A stretch of DNA of 64,000 nt from Amyloporia xantha (GCA_036971615.1 JAYKKR010000001.1:1116001-1180000), one strand, 5' to 3'; shown: positions 14,955 through 26,872, numbered from the stretch's first letter. Translations and numbers: made by a program. Notes: generated by a model from the sequence alone, not told the origin.

Positions 14955-15008
14955 GTGAACCTCAATCTCCCTCGTACAGGGGTTCACGAGGCCTAGGTTT
15001 TCCTAGGC
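14955..15008. repeat. Two adjacent perfect inverted repeats (hairpins)
   Basis: GTGAACC (14955-14961) pairs with GGTTCAC (14981-14987). Immediately after, GCCTAGG (14991-14997) pairs with CCTAGGC (15002-15008) around a TTTT loop. Both stems are perfect 7-mers. Role unknown. Confidence 0.6.
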
Positions 15009-16039
15009 TATCGGATCCCTCGTGCTCTCTGAGTGCGGCGGGGATCGGGTTGTGGTATCAGGCAGGCTCATCTTCAGATGATATATTCATGACTTAACAG
15101 TTATAATGCACACGCACAAGTGAATTCGCAGAAACAATACGATCATCCTCACGATATATGACAAAGATATCCATGGTGGTTCCGAGCCGGGTGCACAAGG
15201 CAGTTTTTACTGCTGTTGGTACCCTCCGTGCCGTTATGGTGCGGCGGAACAGAAGCCATGCGAGCAGACAATGCATCGCAGCGATGAAGCATCGATATGT
15301 ACACCTTCATGCATCATACCTTTGCACGTTGCAGATGTTTGGTACTTGCCTACGGAAGATTCCAGGCATACCGATAAATCTTGATAGGACGTTGAACACC
15401 GGACACATGCTCCAGATTGTGATACGTTCCTGTGGACTTCTGATGCGATGGGATCCCTCGCTGATGATATACCCCGAGTCACTTGTGGATCAAATCAGAT
15501 TCGACATGCGTCGCTGTTAACGTGTACCACGCACTCGAGATTGCGAATTTCGTAACAAGTCGAACCGACGATACGATCCCTGCAGGCTCACTCCAGATTG
15601 GCTGTACGAGGATGCTCTCGCGGCGTCTATCGGCAGTTTGATGCGCCAAGGTGTGTTATGGAGTTCAAGTCTGGCAGGTGGCGATTGGCGTCAAGTTGGC
15701 TGGATCACTACAAGAATGGCATACGAGGACAACTTGTCTATCGGTGTCATCGTGCATCCTTGCGATGTGCGTTGTAGTTGAGTTCAGTCGGCTTCCGACG
15801 CGAGCACGAACGCTCGTGGATTCAACGCTGTGGTCTTGGGTCTTAAAGAGCCAAGGCTGTGGTCGTACCATTTGGTGTGCCGAAGTTTTGACTTCGTGCC
15901 GCTACCATTGAGCCGAGGCCGTAGGCCGCGTGCTTTCCAATGTGCCGACCGGTTGTAACAGACCTTGTCGTGCGTATATCCGCCCAAAGTGCGGCTCCGC
16001 CTGTAAGGCGCGTAGTCGTTACCTCAAGCGTCTGTATCG

Positions 16040-16190
16040 CCCTGTGTGGCGAGTGCTGCTACCCAATGTGGTGCGCACTGTCTTGCCCAACGTGGTGAAT
16101 ACCTTTGCCCAATGTGGTGCATACCTTTGCCCAACGTGGCGCATACCTTTGCCTACCTTGGCATCTTCTGCCTATCGTGGCATCTACTTC
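16040..16190. repeat. Degenerate tandem repeat, 22 bp unit
   Basis: Three near-identical 22 bp units of pattern CCCAAYGTGGYG followed by MATACCTTTG lie at 16086-16107, 16108-16129 and 16130-16151. Weaker copies flank them on both sides (for example ACCCAATGTGGTGCGCAC before and CCTATCGTGGCATC after). The array is not within a supported gene. Confidence 0.7.
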
Positions 16191-17276
16191 GGTCGATGGA
16201 GGTTCGTATTCCGTCGTACAAGGCGTGTTTACTGCCTACCTAGGCTGAACGTAACGATACGGCCTTACCCGGCATGTCGTGATCTACGGAGTTTCTCTCG
16301 CCACTACTGTTTTGGTTAGAACTCGTTTGAACGGTCAGTGTTGCTTGGTTCGTCATTCCACTACATTCTCACAGATTTATTATCGCAGGTGCACGCCTTC
16401 AAACTCGACAAATGTTGCATCAGTACGTGGTTTTGATTTGATTCGGTGATCTATTTTATAGTAACGGGTTGGTTCTTTGCTCAGACAGGTAATGTATTTC
16501 TTCGCGGCTGCTTGCGGTGATTTTACATCCCACGAGCAGTAGTGGCACGCGCGTGTTACTTCTCAGACCGCCTAATTTTTTGGAATACCCTCTTCTTTGT
16601 GAAGAGCCGCATGTTATTGTGTTGTAATGAGAAGGATAGTTTCTGTGTAATAAGAATGTATGGTTCTTGCGACCAGTGATATAATTTTCGAGCGTGCTGT
16701 ACTATACACCGCAGATGGCTTTCAAGCAGGGTGGTATGAAACAAGTATGAGTATATAGTTCTGTCGCCTTTCAGCGGTGTATGGTCGTGGAGTTTTAAAT
16801 GAGGAATTCCGTTTATTGCTGTAGTACTATAATTTATCCACTGCGAGGAAATCGGTATGTGCGCACGTACGGGTCTAGCTACAGGATTGTCTGCACACCT
16901 ACGAATGAAGCATTGATATCGACATTCGGTTTATACTTATATGCTACACGCAGCAGTATTTATTCGTTCATAATAGTCAATAGCGAAAGTGCACCAGCGG
17001 CCATTCGAATCGCTATGATCAGAGTAGCCACAGTCGAAGGGCACTGGTAGAAGAGTGAACCAGTGACGACGCCGCACGCGATTGTAACCGCGAGCGTCCA
17101 AACGCGGTCATCAACACTTGCTTTCCTCGACCAGATTCATCCTAGCATCCGCACTGGTACTCCCTACTTTCCACTGCTCCAGATCTTATCAGGACGTTCT
17201 ACTCGGTTTGTCCTTTGTCCTCCTGATAGTCTCTTCGTTGCCAACGATGTTCTGTCTGCCACTAGCTTAACCAACC

Positions 17277-19524
17277 ATGGATCCTGGGTTCTCGGTAGAC
17301 GATGTCAGTATTGCCACAAGGCAAATATCGAGGTCACTTCTAATGTACTGCATACGTTTCAGATTGCACCCATCGCCATCCTTATGGATGAGCTGCGGTC
17401 CGAGGATGTTCAACTTCGTCTAAACGCTATTCATCGCATCTCGACAATTGCACTCGCGTTAGGCCCGGAGCGCGCCCGCGACGAACTGCTACCTTTCTTG
17501 CAAGAATCGGTGGATGATGAGGATGAAGTTCTTTTGGCGCTAGCGGAAGAGTTGGGCAGGAACTTCGAGGAGTACATCGGTGGGGGCGAGTACGCTTACC
17601 TCCTGCTTGGGCCCTTAGAGAACCTCTGCGCCGTCGAGGAGACCCTTGTGAGGGACAAGGTGCGCTTCCCTCCAGTGTTTACACGACATTCTCCGCAAAT
17701 GCCAGGACTAAATCAACACGGTTTTTGGTTTTCACCAGGCCGCAGAATCCATCACCAAAGTATCAGCAGTCCTCACGCAAGCTCAGATCGAACAATACTA
17801 CATTCCCCTTCTTCAAAGACTGTCGCATGGCGAGTGGTTTACGTCTCGCACATCATCGTGTGCGCTCTACGGCCCAGTGTACGACAAGGTCACTCCCCCA
17901 GTGCAGGATGAATTGCGCAGGGGCTTCGCGACTCTGGGAACCGATGATACCCCGATGGTGCGACGTGCGGCGGCTAAGTGGCTTGGGGTGCGTTTTCCAA
18001 TGCGTGAATACCGATACAAGCTGATGACATTCGATGTATACAGCCCCTCGTGAAGAAATTCTCAAAGCCACACGTTCTCACGGACGGATTGGCTATCTAC
18101 CGGAGACTGCAAGGAGATGATCAGGATTCCGTTCGACTCCTGACAGTGGAGGACCTGATCGCAATTGCTCAGCAACTTTCGCCGGTCGAAGTCAAGGACC
18201 AACTCCTCAAGCAGATCAGGCAGACGGTCTCTGACAAGAGCTGGCGAGTACGATATATGGCTGCGAGTCACTTCAATGAGGTGGGTTAATCTCGCAGAAC
18301 TCATATCTCCGTGATGATCCTGACCATCACCAGCTCGCAGAGACCGTGGGCCAAGAGCTAGTTAGAGAAGAGCTGATCGGACACTATGTGCAGCTCTTGA
18401 AAGACAATGAAGCCGAAGTTCGTACCGCAGCCTCGGGGCAAATTCCAGGTATGTTGTTTTCTCTGCGAAATGTCCTCCGACTGAAGAGGCGTTCTTCCAA
18501 TTACGGTCAGGTTTTTCCAAATTGCTCGAGAAAGAAGTCATCTTGGCCCGCCTTGTCCCCTGTGTGCGAGATCTCTGTCAAGACGGCTCGCAACACGTGC
18601 GGGCAGCCCTCGCAAATCAAATCAGTGGCCTTGCACCATTGCTCGGCAAAGACTCAACGATCGAACACCTCCTGCCATTGTTTTTGCATCTGCTGAAAGA
18701 TGAGTTTCCCGAGGTGCGGTTAAATATCATTAGCAAGCTCGAACAAGTCAACGCTGGTATGTCTTTCCTTGGTTTCTGCAGAAGTGTTCATACTAAGATG
18801 TATTAGTGATTGGTATCGAGCTCCTGTCGGAAAGCCTGCTTCCAGCCATCATTGAGTTGGCTGAGGACAAATCATGGCGCGTACGACAAGCTATCATCGA
18901 GTATATCCCTCTCCTCGCAAACCAGCTTGGGAAGCCTTTCTTCGACGAGCAACTAGGCAACCTCTGCATGTCGTGGCTAGGAGACACTGTATACAGTATT
19001 CCGAGAAGCCGCGACCATCAATTTGAAGAAATTGACAGAGGTGTTTGGTGTAGATTGGGCGAAGGTCCAAATCGTGCCGAAGGTAGTTGGGATGGGTCAA
19101 CATCCCAACTACCTATACAGGATGACCACTGTCCAGGCGATCACTGTGAGTCATTCCGCTCATGTTCACCACCCGTTCCCCTACTAATCGATGCTGCTAG
19201 GTCATCGCACCTTCGCTTACCCTCGAAATTGTCCGTGGGGAAATCCTCGATACTCTGCTTCAATTGGCGAACGATCCTATACCCAACATTCGATTCAACG
19301 TTGCGAAAGCCCTTGAGGTCCTAGCGTCGACTTTTGGTAGCAGCGTAGATGGTCGACAGCTTGTACAACAGAAGGTCTCGCCGGTGCTGGATGTGCAGAA
19401 AAACGATCCGGATGCTGATGTACGATTCTTTGCCTCGCGCGCATTGCAGAAAGCGCATGAAGTCGGAGGTGAGCCACTGTTTGAAATGCTTCGTAGCACC
19501 GATCTTACTTCCGATGGAATTTAG
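17277..19524 (+). CDS. TPD3: PP2A scaffold subunit A (PR65), frame broken by one base
   Basis: HEAT-repeat scaffold that joins the PP2A catalytic C subunit to regulatory B subunits. The first exon (17277, MDPGFS) is joined to '[20 protein letters not shown]'. Successive HEAT repeats include '[20 protein letters not shown]', '[20 protein letters not shown]', '[19 protein letters not shown]', '[20 protein letters not shown]' and '[19 protein letters not shown]'. At 19001-19002 the reading frame breaks: 'WLGDTVYSI' is followed, one base further on, by '[20 protein letters not shown]', the expected continuation. An extra C (ATTCC for ATTC) explains it. The break is an assembly error or a real lesion. 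The C-terminus after the last HEAT repeat (to 19524) is less certain. The start exon is inferred from good ATG context and intron phase. Confidence 0.88.
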
Positions 19525-20208
19525 CATAACCATTTGTTGTGATCCATTGCATGAACACTTTACGGTACGGCGATATCCACATTATGACTCTCGCCGCGTA
19601 GTAAGTCTGGGTTGAAGAAGGAGAAGTGTAATGTATAAAGCCTCTTTTGTGAATGCGAACGTCCTTTTTAACGTTACCAGCTATATGGGGGGGGTGCCAA
19701 TATGAAAGCAGAGCTCAGTGAAACAGCAACACGTCGGTCAAGAAGTACCGCAACGGCAGCCTCTGGATCGGCGCTAGCCCGTGGCAACGCCCCGCTTCTA
19801 ATCACTAGCCGATCGCCACCTGAGTAGAGCGATAGAGGGACTGGGCGCGAGCTCTGTAATGAAACGCAATGCCCTGCACATTCAGAACGACTGGTGCTGT
19901 GGGCATCAACATTGTTCATGTCCACTCACCAAAATGTTCATCGAGTCGAGACGCGGTCCGTTCAGAACTGACGGCGCGCGTCGAGTTCGCATCTGTGATG
20001 ATGCCAAGTGGGCTGATTGCAATAAGCGAGCACACGCCGTCGTACGCCGTCCAACCGGCTAGCTCCATCTACCGCTGGCATGCATCCAGACCCCTTATAT
20101 AAGGACTGTGTGCTATTTTCTCCCTCTTCCCCAAGAGTCCCTTCTTGTTCCCACATTTCCCTTTCGTTCTCGTCACTGTCCTTCCTTAGACCTCCACGAT
20201 CGTTCGCC
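19525..20208. other. Intergenic: PP2A-A 3' side and CPL1-like promoter
   Basis: No supported gene. It contains a short poly-G run (near 19.69 kb) and, near the right end, a TATATAAG box about 110 bp before the next ATG. Confidence 0.5.
20096..20103 (+). promoter_or_regulatory. TATA box of CPL1-like gene
   Basis: TATATAAG lies about 110 bp upstream of the ATG at 20209, followed by a pyrimidine-rich leader (CCCTCTTCCCC and similar), as is common in highly expressed basidiomycete genes. Confidence 0.6.
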
Positions 20209-20980
20209 ATGGCCCGCTTCACCAGCCTTGTTCTTATTGCCGCCGCCCTCCCGTTTGTATTTGCCACCTCAATGAGCGGGCAGAGTGGCTCATGTAGCGA
20301 CATGGAGTTTTAGTCAGTATTTAGCAGTCGGTCGCATGGCGAATTTACTGACGTGTTTCCGCGTCACAGCTACTCTGACAAGGACTGTTGTCTTCCGTAC
20401 GGTGGCCAAAGCAACCCTCCTACGCCTCCTCAGGGTAGCCAGCAGTGCCCTTCGAGCGGCTGGGAATGGCACTCTGGCAAGGAGTGCTGCGTTCCCCAGC
20501 AGCCCCCTGAGCAAAACCCCCCTCCCCAGTGCTCCGGCGAATGGGAATGGAACCAAGATGCCTCCACTTGCTGCGAGCCGACCAAAACCACCCCCGTCCC
20601 GTCGTCGACGCCTTCGGCCAAGGCCGGTAGCAACAACTGGCACAAGCGCCAGCTCAAATCTCGCGCTAACAAACTCTGCCCGAACAACATGGAGGCCTGT
20701 GTGATCGGTGGCTTGACCGGTCTCAGCGGTGACTACGAGTGCCTCGACACCACCACCGACCTCACGTCGTGTGGTGGATGTGCTTCTACCGGCGCGGGAG
20801 TGGACTGCACGGCTATTGAGGGTGGTTGGAATGTAGGATGTGAACAAGGACGCTGCGCCAGTGAGTCTCGTTAAAACAATATTTATTTTCGCCTCTGAGT
20901 GTGCCATAATTTCTCCAGTCTACACCTGTGCGCAAGGCTACAAGCTATCTATCGACGGACAGTCGTGCATCAAGCTCTAG
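20209..20980 (+). CDS. Secreted Cys-rich protein with CPL1/PriA-like domain
   Basis: Signal peptide MARFTSLVLIAAALPFVFA. The mature part has three short repeats ending in a Cys pair (SDKDCCLP, HSGKECCVP, NQDASTCCEP), the last two preceded by a WEW motif, separated by Pro/Gln-rich linkers. A Thr/Ser/Pro stretch and a KR site follow, then the C-terminal CPL1-like domain: LCPNNMEACVI, 'YECLDTTTDLTSCGGC', 'GVDCTAIEGGWNVGCEQGRC', then CAQGYKLSIDGQSCIKL after an intron. This domain is known from mushroom PriA and Cryptococcus CPL1 proteins. The first intron uses donor GTCAGT after 'DMEFY', which removes an apparent in-frame stop. Extracellular or cell-wall location is inferred; molecular role unknown. 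Confidence 0.88.
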
Positions 20981-21629
20981 GACCGCCTACACGCGTTCGA
21001 CCGAGCGAAGAAGTGCGAGAACACACACAGACTATGTTGTCTTCCGTGGAACAAGTCTCGTTTCTGAACAATCCTAGTCTCATCTAACTCTTGACATTCT
21101 TTTCCATCACTATCGTTCTCGTAGATACCCTGCGTTGGTCTGTATGCTACATGGTATGGATTACGCTCCCCTTCTGGACTGCTCCGGCGTTGACACAAGG
21201 ATTTTTAAGTAGTTCCGTTCGTAATACTGACAGTACTTGTTATCGTCATGGTTGTTGTTCGCGTCGGTGCTTCCAATATCTATACTTCTCCCAATAACTC
21301 GTGTGCAGGCTGATGTTGCGCTTGTGAATGGTGCGTTGTCGGTGTCGCAGGTGCGTTGTGCCGGCAGGACGGCGCACAGGTCACGTGCCCGTGACGCGTC
21401 GAACGTGGTGACCAATCAGGAGGCAGGAAATGTCCGAGCCATCAAATAAGGTTCTGTCGCGTCGCTGGTATAAGAGTGGACACCAAGTTGAACATTCGCC
21501 TGTCGCGTCTTGTCCTCAACGCCCGTCCCCTCTCACTCGTTTCTCTTTATTCTAGGTCTTCGTATTCCCAAGCGCTAGTCGCTTATACCCTCTTCAAAAA
21601 AGATTTGCTGCCCTTCGAACGTCAACACG
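20981..21629. other. Intergenic with promoter of next secreted gene
   Basis: No gene supported. A TATAAG motif at 21469-21474 and a CT-rich leader precede the ATG at 21630. The 160 bp distance leaves room for a long leader or a leader intron. Confidence 0.45.
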
Positions 21630-22541
21630 ATGCCATCCATCTTTCGTGCCATCTTCGTGGCCATACAAGTAGCTGCCATCACGGCTTTGGTCGGGTTACC
21701 GCTTTCTTCAATATCTGCGCTGGGATCCCCTTTGCCTATGCCTTTGCCCATCAAGAGGGCGTATGCAGACTTCACTCAGCGCTCGGAAATTGGCCCTCGC
21801 GTCATGGACGGCGGTCATCGACATGTCAACAGCACCTCCCCGGGACAGGTCAAGCACGTCGCCGTCGACTATGGCACAACGTCTTCTGGCGTGCACAAGC
21901 GCGATGACGACACTAGTCTCTTGGACAACTTGAACATGTTAAATTCGTACTACACCCAGATGCAACAGAGCGCGGCAACTATCAGTGAGTTCATTGTATC
22001 TGCTAGTTTCGTGGTCCTTACGACTTGATTCACAGACAACCTAGCGGGTCAGACGTCCTCAGCAGGTGGTACCGCCGACTACAACCAGCAATATGCTGGT
22101 GCACTGTCTACCTTTCATGGCAACTTTCTCGGTTTCCAGACCACGCTGTCCGATGTCTCTGAAGACAAGGGGCTAGCTAACTATGACAAGGCCGATTCAC
22201 TGGAGACCATGATGAAAGATACTGTCAACATGGTCAAGTACATGCTCAATGACACGGATCAGGCTGTCGCGGCCATTCCTGGTCTCGGTCCCCCCCTCGC
22301 TGACAGTGAGTATAGTATTCATGCATGATCTGCCGTCAATTTTCTTGCTGACGTTAATCTTGCGCTGTTGCTAGTCTTGTACCAGGTGAAGTGCCTTGTA
22401 GACCTCGTCATGGACGCGACAGAGAACATGACGGACGGAATGATAAACGACATCATGCCTCTCCTTCAACAACTCGACATACTGGCGGTCAAGACTACAT
22501 GTGATGCCGGGATTGAACTCGCGGGCTTCTGCATCTTGTAG
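21630..22541 (+). CDS. Secreted protein of unknown function with KEX2-like sites
   Basis: Not recognised as a known domain. A hydrophobic N-terminus (MPSIFRAIFVAIQVAAITAL) looks like a signal peptide. It is followed by 'PLPIKR' and, some 50 residues later, 'SGVHKRDDD', two dibasic sites that a KEX2-type protease could cut to remove a propeptide. The rest is predicted mostly helical ('LDNLNMLNSYYTQMQQSAAT', 'DTVNMVKYMLNDTDQAVAAI', 'CLVDLVMDATENMTDGMIND') with three or four Cys, ending 'IELAGFCIL'. Exons: 21630-21984, about 22036-22303 and about 22375-22541. Resembles short helical secreted proteins common in Agaricomycetes. Function not assigned. Confidence 0.72.
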
Positions 22542-22963
22542 TTGGCTAGTGTCTGCGAAGCAACGGTTTTCTTTGGGTCCCTTTATAACGAACTTGATTT
22601 CTCCACATCACTATGTATCTCCGGGGCTGGAACCTGACCTGTATCGATAGTTTCTCGCATCGTTCTGTATCATGATTCTCATTGCCTTCGTATTGCACGC
22701 ATGACTAACAATCCATTCTCAATATCAACCACGACTTATGTAAGGTGGAATAGAAACCTTCTGAGTATACTCGTTGGATCAGCACCCGCGGTATTTTGGG
22801 CTTGCACCATGTTTGCAATTATCCATGGTCACGCGACTAACGTCGACAGCGACTGACATTGTCTCTGTATAATGGGCTCCCACTGAGAACATCATGAACG
22901 TAATCGATGTCAGGTAGACGACTCAGCATCCGCTTACAGGTATGGGAGCAAAATGCAGGCAAA
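22542..22963. other. Intergenic between convergent genes
   Basis: Lies between the 3' ends of the secreted-protein gene (+) and the DUF4870 gene (-). Nothing else was recognised. Confidence 0.4.
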
Positions 22964-23761
22964 CTATTCCTCTGACACCCATCGGTCCGCTGTTGGACCT
23001 ATCCAGGGTATCTGGAAGCGTACTAACCCGTTCCGCGCCGCGTCTATGTATGCTCGCCATCTGATATAGTATGTGACCAGGCTTGTTAGATACCAATTTG
23101 GAAAGTCAATAAAGGACTTACGCCATGTACAGCAAGGAAGTGATGATCAACAGAGTGAGGAAGGTGCGGAGAACAGACGGAAACTGCAGGAGAATTGCAA
23201 GTATCCGCACCAGGACAAGCGGCGCAGACAGTAGTGCTGATTGATACGCTAAAGTGCACGTTTACGCTGAATATCAAGAAGCCACTACGATAAGCCACTC
23301 TCACCGTGAAAGCGCACGTAGTCATTGTGTGTCTCTAGTATGAGCAGAAGCAGAGCTGAGAATAGTGGAGACTTGAGTGGGGAGCTGCACCGGAATCACA
23401 GAGACATGCTCACCAGATATAGGGCCCAGCAGATATGCAAACGCAGCCAATAGGTCCACTCTCATACCATACCGCGTTTCCCATATGCTGCTGCCGCTCT
23501 CAGCCTCAGCTTCCTCTACAGCGCCAAGGCCACCCGCTTGAGAGGTGTTGAAGGTTGGGATTGCGCCAGACTGGTATGAAGTAGGCTGTTGTGATGGCTG
23601 CCTCGGAAACCATGGGCGGGAGACAGGCTTTGAGGACGAAGCAAGGGAAGGATCATCCGGAGGTGGTGTCTGCGAATTTATGGAAGTTGTAAGCGAAATC
23701 GCCGACGGCTACTAAGACTTACATAGGGTGCAAAGGAAGTAGCATAATTTGTTCGACTCAT
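22964..23761 (-). CDS. DUF4870 (UPF0132) integral membrane protein
   Basis: Rebuilt from five or more short exons, so it is nearly invisible as one open frame. Start MSRTNYATSFAPY (23761), then a Pro/Ser-rich cytosolic part, then 'WETRYGMRVDLLAAFAYLLG', 'LLLLILETHNDYVRFHAYQS', 'PLVLVRILAILLQFPSVLR' and 'FLTLLIITSLLYMAWRAYID', ending 'PTADRWVSEE'. The RVDLLAAFAYLLGP...ETHNDYVRFHAYQS pattern is the hallmark of the DUF4870/UPF0132 family of small three-helix membrane proteins, whose role is unknown. Intron phases agree at every junction. It shares a 232 bp divergent promoter region with RPS24. Confidence 0.85.
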
Positions 23762-23993
23762 AACGAAGCTTAGATGGAAAGCAAGTGAATAACCTCAGAT
23801 ATGACCAGAATAAATACTAGAGCGGCGTAGCATCCGTAGTCGACTGCGAAGCGACGTAGCGCCCGGCGATCGTCAGCCACAATTAATGTTGATGTCTATT
23901 TGGACCGGTTCGCACCGACTTGGCACGTAAGCATCCTCAAAGATCCACTCGACGACCAAAGGTAACGGTTTACAGGAGGCGGGGATACTAATC

Positions 23994-24679
23994 ATGGTGA
24001 GTGTTCCTACCGCCGTGCTACCTGATGCTAGTGGAAGTATTGCTGGTCGTGGATTGGCGAAATCCAGACGAAAAAGCGATGGATGGATATCTCACCGATT
24101 GGATACACACCACTGGCGGCGGATTCATTGCTGACCGTTCTGACCATTCTTTTGTTTGCAGGCCGACGCAGCAGCACCCATCACCATCCGGACGCGTAAA
24201 TTCATTACCAACCGCCTCCTTTCCCGCCGACAGTTCGTCGTAGACGTCCTCCACCCGTCGCGGCCGAATGTCGCCAAGGCTGAGCTCTCTGAGCAGCTTG
24301 CGAAAATTTACAAGACCGACAAAGAGCGTGTCATCACTTTCGGCTTCAAGACACAATTTGGTGGTGGAAGGAGCACGGGTTTCGCTCTCATCTACGACGA
24401 TGAGCCATCGCAGAGGAAGTTTGAGCCCAAGTACCGATTGATTCGGGTATGTTTGTTTATATCATTATCTGGAATAGCACTGACCTCACTTTCAATGCTC
24501 AGGCTGGCCTCACGACAGCGCCGATTAAGACGTCACGTAAGTTGCGAAAGGAGCGCAAGAACCGTGCAAAGAAGGTGAGTTCCTGGCAACTTCATACAGT
24601 TGTCACGACTGACCCATTTTTATAGCTCCGTGGCACCAAAAAGTCCAAGGCAGCCGAACCTCCCAAGAAGGGCAAGTAG
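23994..24679 (+). CDS. RPS24: 40S ribosomal protein S24 (eS24)
   Basis: Component of the small ribosomal subunit. The ATG at 23994 is split from the rest by an intron directly after the Met codon (ATG, then GTGAGT), a typical arrangement in ribosomal protein genes. The second exon encodes [37 protein letters not shown], '[20 protein letters not shown]' and '[16 protein letters not shown]'. The following exons give '[20 protein letters not shown]' and a Lys-rich end ([17 protein letters not shown]). Length of about 135 residues matches eS24. Confidence 0.96.
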
Positions 24680-25068
24680 GGGTTGGGAACGCTGTATATT
24701 ATTTGGGCTCTTGTCTTCTCTTGCATTGCACATCGGCCTACTTCACGCAAAAGCTGTCCATGACTGTATCGTATTGCGTATGCCCTTTCTCCCTTCCTGC
24801 TCATGAATATTATGCGCATGCGGACTATATGCCACCTGGTCCTTTTGCATCAGATATCAATAGGTCAGTACTTTTGTGGTTGGTGCTGCACAATTGCATG
24901 AAGATCCTGCTCCGCAGATATGCTGCTGACTTGCCCGGAGCCATAAAATGTGTGCTATAAAGTAAACTGAGATGATTAATGATGTCTGAACACTACATGG
25001 TGGGTATCATGCGACAAGTAGGATATGGCCTATGAAGAAATAGTCTAGACAGCATACTCGATAAGACA
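24680..25068. other. Intergenic between convergent RPS24 and ARP1
   Basis: Shared 3' flank of RPS24 (+) and the Arp1 gene (-). No gene recognised. Confidence 0.4.
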
Positions 25069-26677
25069 TCAGAATCCCAGCTTCCTATGGATAATATCTG
25101 GATCCTCCTGGTATTCTTCCGCCGATACCCACATCTGTAAATTTCCGGCGGTCAACGGCTGAACATCAACAAAACTTAAATAGAGAGGCTTACCTTCTTG
25201 AACGTGTTGAGACCTGCCAGGATGGAACCCCCGATCCAAGTGGAATACTTGCGCTCTGGCGGCGCATATATCTTTATTTTGACATCCTTCAACGCAAGCT
25301 TCTTGACCTCATTCAACAAACGGTCACCAAATCCTTAAAGGGGGATGAGCAAGAAAAAACTGTTGAGAATATAAATTGACTATACCGCGACAGAGCGTAC
25401 TACCACCGCTCAGAACGATATTAGAAAATAGACTTTTGCGCAAGTCCAGATCGACTCGGTTAATCGCGTCGATGACAACTTGATGCACCCCAGCATATTC
25501 TTGGCCAATCAGCTCCGGGTTGAACAGAATTTCGGGAGCACGGAATCGCTCCGGGCCAAGCTGGGTTTATGGGTGAGCTCCTGCCGTCAGCATCACTTTT
25601 GTCCCATACCTGAACAGTATTTCCATCTGGCAGTCGGAACTCCTCCAACCGTCCTACTGAATCCTTTTCTTCTTTCGCTGGGTTCAGCGCAACATAGCAA
25701 CATTTCTCCTTTATTGTCCGCACGACCTCTCTCTCAGCAGTGGTATGGAGATGATGTCCCGACTTGCGCAACAATAACTGCAAGTGGTCTGTCACGTCTC
25801 TGAACAATTGTCATAAACATAACGCTGCGAGGTCTGAAAGCAAAGTGTACATACCGTCCCGCCACATCTACGCGTCGGATTGCATGTGGCATAGAAAATC
25901 CTTCGAAGACAGGCACGGCGTGCGTTACGCCATCCCCTGAGTCAAGCACAATACCCGTTGTCCGCCCTGATGAATATCTGTAGCACGTCAGCTCATTGAA
26001 CAGAGTATATTCGATCATAGGCTAATGTCCGCACTCACAATGAAAGAACAGCCTGAACTGAGATGAAAAGAGCAGGAACATTGAAAGTATCGAAGAAAAT
26101 TTGAGCTGCAACATCTCGATTATGTCGAGGGTTTAGCGGCGCTTCTGTCAGAAGTACGGGATGCTAGGAACCAAGCTATGAGACTATTTGAAAACAAGAC
26201 GTGATTGCGAACGTACAAACCTCTTCACTCAGAGTTCCGAGCTCCTCAGCGTAAACCCAGCTCCATATCCGTTCCATGTCATCCCAGTCTGTAACGATTC
26301 CATGTTCCATCGGATACTTGATCTTAAGCAGGCCCCGGAATTCCTGCGCTTTTCGACCAATGAACACATCTCCCTCCAACGCGCCCGCCATGACACGTAT
26401 GTGCTTCGGTCTGCCCACACTGCATCAACGTGAATTGCAGGCTCGTTAGTGACCCGTGCATGCCCGGTACAGGAGACCCTAACCGTGAAGACGCACAAAG
26501 ACGGAAAGAAACATTTTGGATGGTCCTGACCGGCGAAGCCTGCTTTGATTGTCCCGGACCCCTAACATTCAGGCTGGTGCATTAGCGTAGGACACTGCAG
26601 ACATAGAACACGAAGGTGCTCACGTTGTCGATGACTACGGGTTGGTTCGTGAGGACGTCTTCAAATTCAGCGGACAT
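25069..26677 (-). CDS. ARP1: Actin-related protein 1 (centractin, dynactin filament)
   Basis: Forms the short actin-like filament of dynactin, the activator of cytoplasmic dynein. Start [18 protein letters not shown] (26677). Actin-fold elements follow: '[20 protein letters not shown]' with [20 protein letters not shown], '[16 protein letters not shown]', '[20 protein letters not shown]', '[20 protein letters not shown]', '[12 protein letters not shown]', '[12 protein letters not shown]', '[20 protein letters not shown]'. The [17 protein letters not shown] and [11 protein letters not shown] signatures place it with Arp1 rather than actin. The C-terminus ends IIHRKLGF at 25069 instead of the usual ...RKF-type end, a small variation. 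Nearly eight short introns. Divergent from the next gene with 195 bp between starts. Confidence 0.95.
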
Positions 26678-26872
26678 GGTTTCCGCCTGCCTTAACACTC
26701 TCCAGGTGCTGCTAGCTTGGGTTCCTCGTGGGCCGACGAAACGTTAATTGTATTCACGAAAGTGCTGGTACGGATTCAAGGACGTTCTCTGGGATAAACG
26801 CGTCGGCAAGGCAAGTGAAACAGACGGAGATGTGATAGACGCGTCACGCTCTCGCTGTCTGCTACGTCCATC

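Noticed and set aside
15930..16319. Basic 129-codon frame over the tandem repeat
   Set aside because: Starts without ATG and its repeats follow from the DNA repeat, whose 22 bp unit shifts frame at each copy.
20314..20907. 197-codon minus-strand open frame opposite the CPL1-like gene
   Set aside because: It is the antisense shadow of the Cys-rich coding exon, Arg/Ala-rich without any family pattern.
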